From Trichomonas vaginalis G3 (Eukaryota; Parabasalia; Trichomonadida; Trichomonadidae), in the NCBI RefSeq assembly GCF_026262505.1, contig NC_067205.1, positions 13,330,001-13,394,000 of the forward strand: DNA of 64,000 bases, written 5' to 3'. Made by a program: the position numbers and the translations under genes. Below the pieces are notes generated by a model, which saw only the letters and a program-made list of their open reading frames with translations, was not told the DNA's origin and did not search any database. Shown here one piece after another: positions 30,167 through 39,378 of this stretch (position 1 is the first letter of the stretch; each line of letters opens with the position of its first letter).

Positions 30167-30307
30167 ATGAATTTTACTAATAAATTATTAATTATTGTTT
30201 CATTACTTCTCATCTCCCGTGAAGCTCGTTTATGGTATGAATCTATAAAAGAGTTTGAAGACAGCAGCGATGACATTCCTGAATCATGCCAGCATATTTA
30301 CTGTTGA
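30167..30307 (+). CDS. Small secreted or membrane Polinton peptide (46 aa)
   Basis: Starts at an ATG in a TTTTATTTTTATATAAAATG context. MNFTNKLLIIVSLLLIS is a hydrophobic signal or anchor sequence; the rest is acidic with two cysteines at the end (CQHIYC). Function unknown. Confidence 0.4.
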   Translation: MNFTNKLLIIVSLLLISREARLWYESIKEFEDSSDDIPESCQHIYC

Positions 30308-30317
30308 AAATTCATGA

Positions 30318-30350
30318 GACCCAAAGGGTCTGAGCCGCTAAGCGGCGAGG
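30318..30350. repeat. Two GC-rich palindromes
   Basis: GACCCAAAGGGTC is followed directly by GAGCCGCTAAGCGGCGAGG. They sit in otherwise AT-rich DNA just after a stop codon and could act as a transcript end or be the same kind of palindrome that occurs inside other Polinton genes. Confidence 0.5.
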
Positions 30351-30514
30351 TTAGAAATGAGGTTAGATATCGGGTTAGATATACCCTAAAATTAATTTTA
30401 TCATTTATGAAAAATTTAGTATATACAGAAATTAAAAAATTTTTGAGTTAATTTATTTTTTAAAAATTATTTTTTTTACTCTGGGTGTTAAAATCTATGA
30501 TAAAAAAAATAAAT

Positions 30515-30715
30515 AAAAAAATTTTAACGTTAATTTTTTAAAGTTTATTTTTAAAAAATTATTTTTTTATTTTGTGAAGTGTCAAAAATTTTAACGTTAA
30601 TTTTTAAGTTTATTTTTTTAAAAATTATTTTTTTATTTTGTAAAGTGTCAAAAATTTTAACGTTAATTTTTAAGTTTATTTTTTTAAAAATTTTTTTTAT
30701 TTTTTGTAAATGTCA
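30515..30715. repeat. AT-rich tandem repeat, three copies of about 66 bp
   Basis: The phrase ATTTTAACGTTAATTTTT recurs at 30521, 30588 and 30654 with T-rich sequence between. Non-coding; the frame through it just translates the repeat. Confidence 0.7.
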
Positions 30716-30901
30716 AATGTGTTTTACGTGTCAAACGGTTTTTGTAAATTTTAGTAATTTGGGGTCCGAGGGGCGTAGACCCGTGGTACCCAATTACTAG
30801 ATACTAACTACTTTTTAAAGAATCCTGCCGCCATTTCTGATTTAATATTAATTAAAAAAATATAATTCATCACTTATATTCAAATTTTTATTTAATGATA
30901 A

Positions 30902-31213
30902 ATGAAACCGATTTTAAAAATAACTGAAACAGAGGAGGAAGAAATAAATGAAAGTGAAGATGTTCAACAAAAAATAAACGTTGTTAAACCCATTACTGAA
31001 ACAAAAATTTTTTCATCTGTTGAAGAATTTAATGACTATTATGCTAATAATAAAATATACATGGCACGGCGGGCGCAAAAAGTGACAAAATAGAATACCT
31101 ATGGTGGCAAGACAAAGGAAACATTTTTGTAAGGCAAACATTATATCAAATACCTTTACTTTGTAATAAGAAATATAATTATCACGAAATTACAAATAAA
31201 TATTGTTTAATAT
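30902..31213 (+). pseudogene. Small Polinton gene near the right end, broken
   Basis: Begins at an ATG at 30902 (AATGATAAATG context). The first part is acidic (TETEEEEINESED), then KIFSSVEEFNDYYANNK. Coding-like sequence continues to about 31213, with a GC-rich segment in between. Function unknown. Confidence 0.4.
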
Positions 31214-32062
31214 AATTAATAGCAAAATTGTTTTTTATTATTTCCCTTAAGACCTTACTTATTAAGTATACGTATAACAAGCTTGTACTGCATGTATTAG
31301 TTAATAGAACAAAAGAAAATGAGCTCAAATGAAAAAAATTTTCATGCTATTTTGGAAATATGCATATTCGAAGTATGAGAGTTGTAAACACTGAGAATTT
31401 TAAGCTTTGGGTGATGATAGTCTTTAATTTTTCTTGAAGTAGTAAATTATTTGATATGAAAAGTTAATGGCCAGCATAATCAATCGTGCGTTTCGTTTCT
31501 TGATTGAGAAATGATGATTGTGTGCTAATGAATTATTGCGTCTGACAGGTTATGATTATGGATACCTGAAATTAAGCTTTTATGGGAAACATCACCGAGC
31601 GCCATTTGGCGCCCCTAATGCTGTTTCTATCGGTATGATTAAGGAGCTTTCTTATGCACTTTCATCACTTGAACTTGAACGCTACAAGATATATGCCCCC
31701 CTCCCAATGGGAGGTGGGAGCAAAAATTGAAATGTTTACATTGATTTTTAAATACTTTACAAGCGCCCCTCCCAGTGGGCGCGGGCGCAAGTGATCGGGT
31801 CAAAAAAAATCATAAAAATATTCAAAATTGCGATTTTAATAGATGTTTAAGAAGCAAATTTATTAATAACGATATTTCATAGTACAAAATGTGTTCAATC
31901 TCTTCGTAAATCATTCAAAAAAATCAAAAGAATTTCCAAAATTCAATTTTTTTAGTAAAATTTATATCTTTTTCTATCGTCTCCTCCCCACCAGTGGGAG
32001 CCACCGGAGTCGCGGGCGGCGCCGCTGGCGCCAAAAAAGTAGCGCCCATCGTGCCATGTATA
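31056..32062. other. Right sub-terminal Polinton segment bounded by 21-bp inverted repeats
   Basis: TATACATGGCACG...GGGCGC at 31056-31076 is matched in reverse at 32042-32062 (19 of 21). Between them are several GC-rich palindromes (about 31597-31615, 31696-31722, 31763-31790 and 31980-32040) in AT-rich DNA and one coding-like stretch (31518-31730) with no proper start. It may be a small nested insertion or element-specific terminal DNA. Confidence 0.4.
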
Positions 32063-32228
32063 ATTTATTACTAATTTATTTAATAATGTCGCGCTTTCTT
32101 ACGAATTCATGACTTAAAAAACATAAGAAAAAATTTTTATATCATCTATATATAGAAGATGTGAAAATATACCTTCATCTATATAGACGTAACAAAAAAA
32201 GTCACTAAACCCTTCAACATATACTACT
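32059..32228 (-). repeat. Polinton terminal inverted repeat, right
   Basis: Reverse complement of 11464-11636 with about five differences including two short indels. It ends ATACTACT at the target duplication. Confidence 0.9.
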
Positions 32229-32234
32229 TAGGGA
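32229..32234. repeat. Polinton target-site duplication, right
   Basis: TAGGGA, the exact partner of 11458-11463. Confidence 0.9.
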
Positions 32235-32334
32235 CACAAATTGAGACGCGAAAAATTAATTGAGGGTGGTCCCCCGCTTAAAATAATGTAAACATCTGAA
32301 TTTTATCCATAAAAATATTTTCGGAAAACATGCC

Positions 32335-32450
32335 ATTTTTTTGAATGAAAAATCGATTACAAAATCGATTTTTATTCAAAAATGTTCACCTTTTCCTAGA
32401 ATGCTGATTTTACTAAAAAATTACGCATTTGAATTTCATTCAAATGCGTC
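32335..32450. repeat. Two hairpins in the right flank of the Polinton
   Basis: First: GAATGAAAAATCGAT pairs with ATCGATTTTTATTC, around 32335-32382. Second: ACGCATTTGAAT pairs with ATTCAAATGCGT at 32423-32449. Each is followed by a CACTTTTTCCTA- or CACCTTTTCCTA-like tract. Confidence 0.65.
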
Positions 32451-33352
32451 ACTTTTTCCTAAAATCGCAAATTTTTAACACTTTCAATATAGAAAATGGT
32501 TTAAACAAAGGATGCCATAAGTAAAGGGAGTATTCAAACATGTTATTTTGGAGCAAGTTCGATAGTCAGTCATGTATTGCTTACAATGATTCTATTTAAT
32601 GTGTTGAGACCTGTATTTGAATAAAATATATTCGACTGTATGATATATGCTTACTAGTGACCTGCCAATGTAATGATTTATTAAAGTATTTTAACTTAAA
32701 AGACTCTCTTTTCTGAATTTTTGTTTAAACTATCATTCGATTCACAATCTGATATAAAATTTTGCATTGTCTTATTAAGGGATATCATAATGCATAAAAT
32801 AAACGAAAGTGATTGCATTTTTTACATTTTATGTAACTTTTTGTAATCTAACGATATGTGTTATTTGGCCAAGATCGAAATATTCAAAATTAAGTCATAA
32901 AAAATATAAACATAAGATGCCAATTGTAAATAAGATTCTTCTTTCATGAACGTTAAAAGTTCTGAAATTCAAAATGGTTCAATTAGATTTCCTTATTTTA
33001 ATGATAGTTAGCTCAAAGTTCTTAAATTCAACATCAAGGCATAACTTCAAATAAATTTCAAACTCGTCTAAGATCACATTGTTACAACAAAATCCATTCC
33101 TTTCATTTTCTGCAATTCAAATCTTACAATTCATCCAAGAGGCTACAAATCACAATACTATATAATCAATAATTGCTATTACAAATTCCTTTGTTTTGTT
33201 TTTTTTTAAAGAATATAACTAATTCACAAGCACGTTTTTTCTAATTTCCTGCATTGACTATATTTATTAATGATATATAATTTTAAAAAATAAAGATATA
33301 CACATTCGAGTTCGTATTTAAGAATTTATAAAAAAGATAATCTTCACTAGCT
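32451..33352. other. Intergenic, AT-rich
   Basis: No gene, RNA or strong repeat found. It leads into the BspA-like frame, whose upstream TCACTAG at about 33344 could be a weak initiator. Confidence 0.5.
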
Positions 33353-35191
33353 TTGTTTTGTTTTCTACTTTCAGAAAGTTCTGCTACTAGTGTTTTTCAA
33401 TATAAAGATGCAAGTAATGAAACTATTATTGGTTGTGAAGGGTCATCTGATGACATTGTTATCCCTAAATATGTCAAAGAAATATCTTCTGAATACCCCG
33501 AAACCTCAGCATTTGGTGGCTGTATATGGGACATTCTATCAATTAGTTTCGAAGAAGATAGTCAAATCATGAGTATTTATAACGGTAGCTTTAGTATGTC
33601 AGTGTCAATCAGATCAGCAGATCTCAGTAATTGCAATAAACTGACATTTCTCAATGGATCGTTATTTAGTGATTGCAGTTTGGAAACAGTTTTACTTCCT
33701 AAAAACATTATTGGAATAGGGAATGGATGCTTTTATCAATGCCCTCTAAAAACTATAAATTTCCCAAAAAGTTTGACAGTTATTGAATCTGGTGCATTTT
33801 ATAAATGTCAACTAACAAACATCACTCTACCAGAAAATTTAACTTATATAGGACACGTTTCATTTTCTAAATGTCCTCTAACAAACATCATTTTTCCAGA
33901 AAATTTAACTTATATAGGAGATAATTCATTTGTTGATTGCTCACTTAGTAATATCATAATTCCAAAAAAAGTTAAATATCTTGGGTATTATGCATTTGCA
34001 GGATGTCCACTTACGAATTGCACAATCTTAGCAAATATAACATCTATTGGAAATGGTACATTTGCATGGTGTTCATTCATAAATCTCACAATTCCATCTA
34101 TGATAACTAAAATCGGAAATAATGCATTTAAAGGATGCTCATTGTTAACAAGTATCACAATTCTAGGAAGCGAGGCATATATTGGAAATAGTGCATTTGA
34201 AGGATGCACATCATTAACAAGTATCACAATTCTAGGAAATTTAGTATCCCTTGGAGATCATGCATTTTATTTATGCACAAACTTAACAAATATTCCAATC
34301 ACTGGTAGTTTAACATATATTGGAATAGAAGCAATTCCATATTTGAGAACAATCAAAGATATAACATTTCGAGTGAGTTCTGCAACTATTGTAGATGAAG
34401 TATTTCGCGACTACACAAACTTAACAAGTGTCACATTGCTAGGAGATGTAAAATCTATTGGCAATAGAGCATTTTATAATTGCACATCATTAATAAATTT
34501 CACAATAACAGGAATTGTGAAATCAATTGGCTATTGGTCATTTTCTTATTGCACATCACTCACAAATTTATCATTCACATCGAATTATGCACCTATTGGA
34601 TACGCTGCATTTTATAATTGTACTTCATTAAAATATATTTCACCAATATGGAGTGCAACATCTATTGGAGGATATGCATTTGCATATTGCAGAAACATAA
34701 CAAATCTCACATTCACTGGATGTTTAACATACATTGGAGAACGTGCATTTGATTCTTGTCGATTGTTATCATGTATTACATTCCTAAACAATATCAATAC
34801 AATTACAGTTGGAGACATAATATTTTTTGATGAACGTGGCGATGTTGCTTATATGGATCCGAAAAATATTTCCATTCCTGGAAAGTTTTTAATTAATTGT
34901 AGTTATCAATACAATTATCAATTTAAATACGGAAGTCACCTATTTGTAACACGCCGAACAATTTTAACAGATGATATAAAAAAACTTTTTCGTAGGAAAT
35001 CAACTTATGTTCATTATGATAACAGAACAGGTCTTTCGGATCAAAAAACGATTGAAATTCTTCAATACATCTCTATTGAAGACATCACAATTCCATATGT
35101 TCCTAATACAATCAATAACAATGTATATTATAAATCTAATTATATCCGTCTCTCTCTTACTATTACTCTTAACCCACGTCCTGTTAATTGA
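33353..35191 (+). CDS. BspA-like leucine-rich repeat surface protein
   Basis: About 612 codons made mostly of 23-residue TpLRR (LRR_5) repeats, with repeating units such as LTNITLPENLTYIGHVSFSKC and the core I-x-x-x-A-F-x-x-C. At least eighteen repeats span residues about 85-490, and N-glycosylation sites (NIT, NLT) are common. BspA-like proteins are a huge trichomonad surface family thought to bind host cells or bacteria. The frame opens with FCFLLSESSA, which looks like the end of a signal peptide, but there is no ATG before codon 73 (33569), so the first bases may be lost or in an undetected exon. No C-terminal membrane span is seen, so the product may be secreted or not anchored. Confidence 0.8.
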   Translation: MFCFLLSESSATSVFQYKDASNETIIGCEGSSDDIVIPKYVKEISSEYPETSAFGGCIWDILSISFEEDSQIMSIYNGSFSMSVSIRSADLSNCNKLTFLNGSLFSDCSLETVLLPKNIIGIGNGCFYQCPLKTINFPKSLTVIESGAFYKCQLTNITLPENLTYIGHVSFSKCPLTNIIFPENLTYIGDNSFVDCSLSNIIIPKKVKYLGYYAFAGCPLTNCTILANITSIGNGTFAWCSFINLTIPSMITKIGNNAFKGCSLLTSITILGSEAYIGNSAFEGCTSLTSITILGNLVSLGDHAFYLCTNLTNIPITGSLTYIGIEAIPYLRTIKDITFRVSSATIVDEVFRDYTNLTSVTLLGDVKSIGNRAFYNCTSLINFTITGIVKSIGYWSFSYCTSLTNLSFTSNYAPIGYAAFYNCTSLKYISPIWSATSIGGYAFAYCRNITNLTFTGCLTYIGERAFDSCRLLSCITFLNNINTITVGDIIFFDERGDVAYMDPKNISIPGKFLINCSYQYNYQFKYGSHLFVTRRTILTDDIKKLFRRKSTYVHYDNRTGLSDQKTIEILQYISIEDITIPYVPNTINNNVYYKSNYIRLSLTITLNPRPVN

Positions 35192-35592
35192 ATAAAACAT
35201 ATTTTTTTTATCCATATTTCTATTTCTCACACATTAAACTCTTAGATCAATGACAAATATTTCAAAGATTATTTCATATCTTGTGTTATTCATATCATGA
35301 TTATATATTTTAAGATATTTATCTTAAGATATTTATTGGTTATTCAAATTAATCTATCGATATCTATTGTCACTGTATGGTATGTTCTAACTCATATGAG
35401 GAAACATTAAGTTTCAAATATCATTATTTTATCAAAATTTCCTGTTTATTTGCTTTAATGATACAATTACACCAAAATTTGAAAATAAATGGAATTGAAA
35501 GTACATCCTTTTATTATAAAAAAAGTTGTGAAATTTATAGAGATTATATAATAAGAAAAACACATAAATAAAAGTTTTATTATAAAAAAATA
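35192..35592. other. Intergenic, AT-rich
   Basis: No gene. A short inverted motif, TTAAGATATTTATCTTAAGATATTTATTGG, is split around 35310-35338 (two near-direct copies of AAGATATTTAT). Confidence 0.4.
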
Positions 35593-37929
35593 TTAAGGTC
35601 TATTGATTTCTGTTGACCATTTAAGAGGATTTCCGACAAAAGGAACTCCAATGTCCATGATTGCTGGGTTTGCACACAATGCACATTCTTTACGCTGAAC
35701 TGAACACTCTTTATGGTATTTGTGACCGCAAGGAAAGACTAAGAATGGCTTTCCGATAAGAGTCTGCTTGCAGAATGGACATGTTTCGTCTCGGGATATT
35801 TCAACACTGAATTTAGGTGCTTTGTTCAGAACATGAGCACGTGAGATTTTATCTTGTGTAATTTTAGATTCCTTAGTGATGTATTGTTGATCAGAACACA
35901 TCTTTGCTATGTATGATTGCATTGATGTTGTTAAATCACTAACTTTAGCATCGTTTGGGAGGTATTCCAACGCAATGGACTGATCAATGCAGTTTTTCGA
36001 CAAAAGTATGCGGCAGATCTGCTGTGCGACATCTCTTTGAACTGTGCTAAAGACTGCTTTAGTAACATTGCGCCTCAAATGAGCTCGCTCTGGAATCCTG
36101 ACAATAGAATTGACACAATCTTCAATAGAAGAGTCAAGTGCAGCCAAAACACTATCAGTGTATTGTTTTGCAAAGAATAAACCATCTGAAAACTCTTTGT
36201 AGCGCTTCTGTGCGGAAAGAGATCTAATTACAGCCATTTTAGTAGGTAATGGGATGGCACTGTGCTTAAGGAACTCGAGATTACCTCTTTTGGCGCAGTA
36301 TTCTGCATATAAATGCTTCAGAGCGTCTGTTGTAATTTTTGTAATCGGCGCTTCAGCGACAATGTCCTCGAATTCTGGGGCAGAGAGGATATGATTGAGT
36401 TTGTAGTTATCCCATGAAGGTAGTTTCCTGATAATCTCTTTTGTTTTATCAATATCGAAATGTAATAATCGAATTACGTAATCAACAATCAAATCTACGT
36501 CTGGGAGGAGCAATAGCTTGTCAAGAACAGCAGAATAATTACCACGATCATATAGTAAATCTAGTTTTTCTTTAATATCCATAAATTCTAACGCAAAATC
36601 AACTTCTCCGTACTGAATACAGAGCTCCTTGACATTCTTAACCGAAATAAGATTGACGCTTAGCAGGTTTTTGATGATAGGAGACGATTCCGAGTAATTT
36701 GATTCGGCATGAGCACGAATACAGAGTTCTAAGCATCGATACGCGAGGTTTGCCTGTAACTTGATGGTGGATCTTCCATTTCCGGCCGCATTTCGGAGAT
36801 CCTTCAAGAGATATCTCAAAATTTTGATTCTATCTGTCGTATTGTAATGATTTAAGTGCTGTTGTAGTGATTTTCCTGAGTGTGTGAACAAGTGTAATGA
36901 TAGTTTGAGGTTGTGGAGATTGAAAGATTGCGAGTAAAGCATATTGAAAAAGGATTCCGATGTATGGTTCGATCCTGGGAATGAATACCTTGTGAAACCG
37001 GTTTCTCTTAACAGATAAACGTCTTTCGTCACTGGATCTATATCGGCAAGCGTTGAAGGATCAACAGGAATACTCAAAAGTTCGTAAAGGTTGCTATCGT
37101 AGAGATAATTGATATGTACATTCATATCCATGGTAAAAACAAGTCCGTCGTTGATGGTATACCAGATCGTATTGCCTGGAATTGTAAAGAAAAATTGATT
37201 CGAAATAATATCATCGGGTTTTAGAGCTTTGTCATTGAGTTCGAAGCCAAAAATTCGCTCATTGGATACCCAAACGCCAATCATGTTTCCTTCAGTAACT
37301 AAAGGAGAATTGGCATTTCTAAGGCTTGGGAAGTGAGCGGCCTTTTGGTTCTGTATATGTTCGCATATGTAATTCAAATTCAAAATAAATGGCACGATTT
37401 GTGTTTTTGTAATGATAATCATTCCGATTTTTTGTAATTTGTCGAGATCTAGAATTAAAAGACCGACGGGTTTCTCTTGTATTTTCTTATGAACTTGTGG
37501 CATTGGGATAATTTGTGTTTGAGGATTCTTACTCGAGACGCTAACGACATATAAACTATCCGCGTTTGTTATCATGAAAAGAGTTGTCGTTGATTCTTTT
37601 TTAAGCCAAGAAACTGCTGTAATTGGATATTGAGCATCCATATGAATTGAATGTGGAATTAAATCAATATCAGAAACAAAATAAGTGCAATTTTGTGTTC
37701 TGTACATGCAATATTTGCCATCAGGAGAAACAAAAAGGAAAAGGATATTCTCTGCACCTTGTACTAGTCTGTATTTTGGTAAATCGTAAGTTAACATTCG
37801 GCAGAAAAAGAGTTTTCTGGTTTTTGTAAGAGCCCAAAGATTTCCATCCCTGATTTTAAATGAACCGTTCACTGGAGAAAACTCAGCAACATCGGAAAAA
37901 TCAAAATCTTGTTGTGGAATGGAAGTCAT
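35593..37929 (-). CDS. VPS18: VPS18 (HOPS/CORVET subunit with RING finger)
   Basis: 778 residues against about 970 in animals. The N-terminal 330 residues form a beta-propeller-like Pep3/Vps18 region (VSPDGKYCMYRT and similar). The middle is a helical clathrin-type repeat region. The C-terminus has a RING-H2 zinc finger at about 714-757 (CPFCKQTL, then FPCGHKYHKEC and CALC), followed by IMDIGVPFVG. The last part aligns by eye with Vps18 (CPLCG...MI...I..PFI). In the HOPS and CORVET complexes it tethers membranes before fusion at late endosomes and lysosomes. The ATG at 37927-37929 is the only plausible start. Confidence 0.85.
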   Translation of the reverse strand: MTSIPQQDFDFSDVAEFSPVNGSFKIRDGNLWALTKTRKLFFCRMLTYDLPKYRLVQGAENILFLFVSPDGKYCMYRTQNCTYFVSDIDLIPHSIHMDAQYPITAVSWLKKESTTTLFMITNADSLYVVSVSSKNPQTQIIPMPQVHKKIQEKPVGLLILDLDKLQKIGMIIITKTQIVPFILNLNYICEHIQNQKAAHFPSLRNANSPLVTEGNMIGVWVSNERIFGFELNDKALKPDDIISNQFFFTIPGNTIWYTINDGLVFTMDMNVHINYLYDSNLYELLSIPVDPSTLADIDPVTKDVYLLRETGFTRYSFPGSNHTSESFFNMLYSQSFNLHNLKLSLHLFTHSGKSLQQHLNHYNTTDRIKILRYLLKDLRNAAGNGRSTIKLQANLAYRCLELCIRAHAESNYSESSPIIKNLLSVNLISVKNVKELCIQYGEVDFALEFMDIKEKLDLLYDRGNYSAVLDKLLLLPDVDLIVDYVIRLLHFDIDKTKEIIRKLPSWDNYKLNHILSAPEFEDIVAEAPITKITTDALKHLYAEYCAKRGNLEFLKHSAIPLPTKMAVIRSLSAQKRYKEFSDGLFFAKQYTDSVLAALDSSIEDCVNSIVRIPERAHLRRNVTKAVFSTVQRDVAQQICRILLSKNCIDQSIALEYLPNDAKVSDLTTSMQSYIAKMCSDQQYITKESKITQDKISRAHVLNKAPKFSVEISRDETCPFCKQTLIGKPFLVFPCGHKYHKECSVQRKECALCANPAIMDIGVPFVGNPLKWSTEINRP

Positions 37930-38505
37930 AATAAAATTCTCTACTTTTACGATTATTATTCATTCAAATGGTTTGTTTAGTTTTCCATTCTCATAATCTA
38001 TTATTTATTGATCCAGAAAATCAATAATTTGTTGTCACTTTTTCGGAATTAAAAAAATCACATTTATAGTTTTCAGTTTATTATCAACAAATGAATCATA
38101 AACTCGCTTGACAAAAGGTAGCATGGCTTGTTTCATATTGTCTGGATTCTACATATTCATTTGTAAACTTATTGCTCCACATTTTGTCTTGTTTCCTTGG
38201 ATTTCTTATTTTTCTGAAAATCAACCATATTTTTTTAGAAGATTTTTTGACATTTTTTGTTTTGGATTCTAATTAAAAGATAGCTATTCTTCGCAACTTA
38301 TAGCTGCAATTGATACTTTTCGGAGTGATATCATTGCATTTGGATTAAAAAATGAAATCAAAATCGATAAATCCATATTAGAGAAAAAGTTATTTTGTCT
38401 TCAAACTACAAAGGATTAGTATGATATGAATAGAACGAAAATTTCAATTAATGAAAACAATTTCATAAAATGTATTTACTTTTATCAATAAAAAATATAT
38501 AAACT
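37930..38505. other. Intergenic
   Basis: Nothing coding. A plus-strand TCACTTTTTC lies at 38035, which is an initiator by sequence, but no plus-strand gene follows, so it may be chance. Confidence 0.4.
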
Positions 38506-39378
38506 CTATTGGAGGTCAGAAATTGACAAATCAAGTGTATCAACGACTCGTTTGGCCTTCTTTGTCGTTGATTCGAGTGCTTCTATTGCATCTTGGTTAT
38601 TCTTGAGCGCTTCAGCCAAGGACTTCAATGTTTCGCGATCGACAGACATTTGGGAGCGCTGTTTCTGGCGATCTTTCATCATTTGACTTTTAATTCTGAT
38701 ATTCGAAATTGCGCTGTTAAACATACCAGGGCGGTTCAAATCCAGGCTCTGTTGCTCAAGCTTATTCAACATTCGCCTTTCGTCGTCGTTTAAATTGTTT
38801 CCTTGATTACGTTTAACTTCTTCTTTTTCTACAACTTCCATCATGAGCTGGGAGATGATTGTAGTATTTTGCTTAATTCTCTCAAGGGAACCGCATAATT
38901 CTGTTGCATAAAATGAAGTCATTTCGCGTAATTTCGATTGGATAAGAGTCATTCGCTGAGACAATTCTTTTTCGATTGCTTTTTGAGCTTCAACTCTCTT
39001 GTGGAGGGCTTCGAAGCCATAAATTGCTGTAGGTACTAAATGCTCAGGATCTGGACAATCTTCCATGATCTTAACCCAATCTTTTATCTCCATGTTTGCA
39101 GGGCATTTTGGTTGTTGATCTGAAGTTCTCTTGTTGTAGAAAACATAGCAAAATTTATATCCTGGAGAAGATGGATCATAAGCTGATCTAACATTCCAAA
39201 GTCTATCGAAAAGAGGATCTTTGGCAAGCTGTGCTTGGTATGTTGGCTGTTTAGCTTGTGTTCCAAAACCGGTTGTTCCTGTTTTTCCAAACGTACTTGT
39301 GCTTGATGTACCTAATCCAGTTCCTGTGGCTGAAGTACCATAGCCTGTTGTAGTAGTTTTGTTTAAGCCGAAAGACAT
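38506..39378 (-). CDS. NUP54: Nucleoporin NUP54 homologue
   Basis: 290 residues. The first 45 are a short FG-repeat-like region rich in Gly, Thr and Ser (SFGLNKTTTTGYG, TGFGT). Then comes the Nup54 core: DPSSPGYKFCYVFYNKR, LVPTAIYGFEALHKRVEAQ, and three coiled-coil stretches to the end. That order matches NUP54/Nup57 of the central channel Nup62-Nup58-Nup54 complex. The FG part is much shorter than in animals. It is transcribed in the same direction as VPS18, 576 bases upstream of it. Confidence 0.85.
   Translation of the reverse strand: MSFGLNKTTTTGYGTSATGTGLGTSSTSTFGKTGTTGFGTQAKQPTYQAQLAKDPLFDRLWNVRSAYDPSSPGYKFCYVFYNKRTSDQQPKCPANMEIKDWVKIMEDCPDPEHLVPTAIYGFEALHKRVEAQKAIEKELSQRMTLIQSKLREMTSFYATELCGSLERIKQNTTIISQLMMEVVEKEEVKRNQGNNLNDDERRMLNKLEQQSLDLNRPGMFNSAISNIRIKSQMMKDRQKQRSQMSVDRETLKSLAEALKNNQDAIEALESTTKKAKRVVDTLDLSISDLQ

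Larger units (their letters stand above)
11464..32228. mobile_element. Maverick/Polinton element (fossil, broken)
   Basis: A self-replicating DNA element of 20.8 kb. It begins AGTAGTATATG and ends in the reverse complement, with end repeats of about 170 bp that differ at only about five sites and a perfect 6-bp duplication. It holds protein-primed DNA polymerase B and a retroviral-type integrase, the pair that defines Polintons. It also has a large phage-type fibre gene, two jelly-roll-like candidates and over a dozen small genes on both strands. It is broken: several frames are interrupted (at least five or six breaks by eye) and a MULE sits in one gene. The near-identical ends suggest a young insertion. 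I did not recognise a double jelly-roll capsid, packaging ATPase or cysteine protease. Confidence 0.95.

Noticed and set aside
30579-30800. Open frame with repeated SKILTLIFKFIFLK
   Set aside because: It only translates the AT-rich 66-bp tandem repeat and has no gene-like start context.
33390-33572. ATG-initiated frame at the start of the BspA-like gene
   Set aside because: It is out of frame with the leucine-rich repeats and has no family resemblance, though it does supply ATGs that could confuse start calling.
38035-38044. TCACTTTTTC as a promoter of a plus-strand gene
   Set aside because: No plus-strand frame follows; left as a note on reversed motifs.
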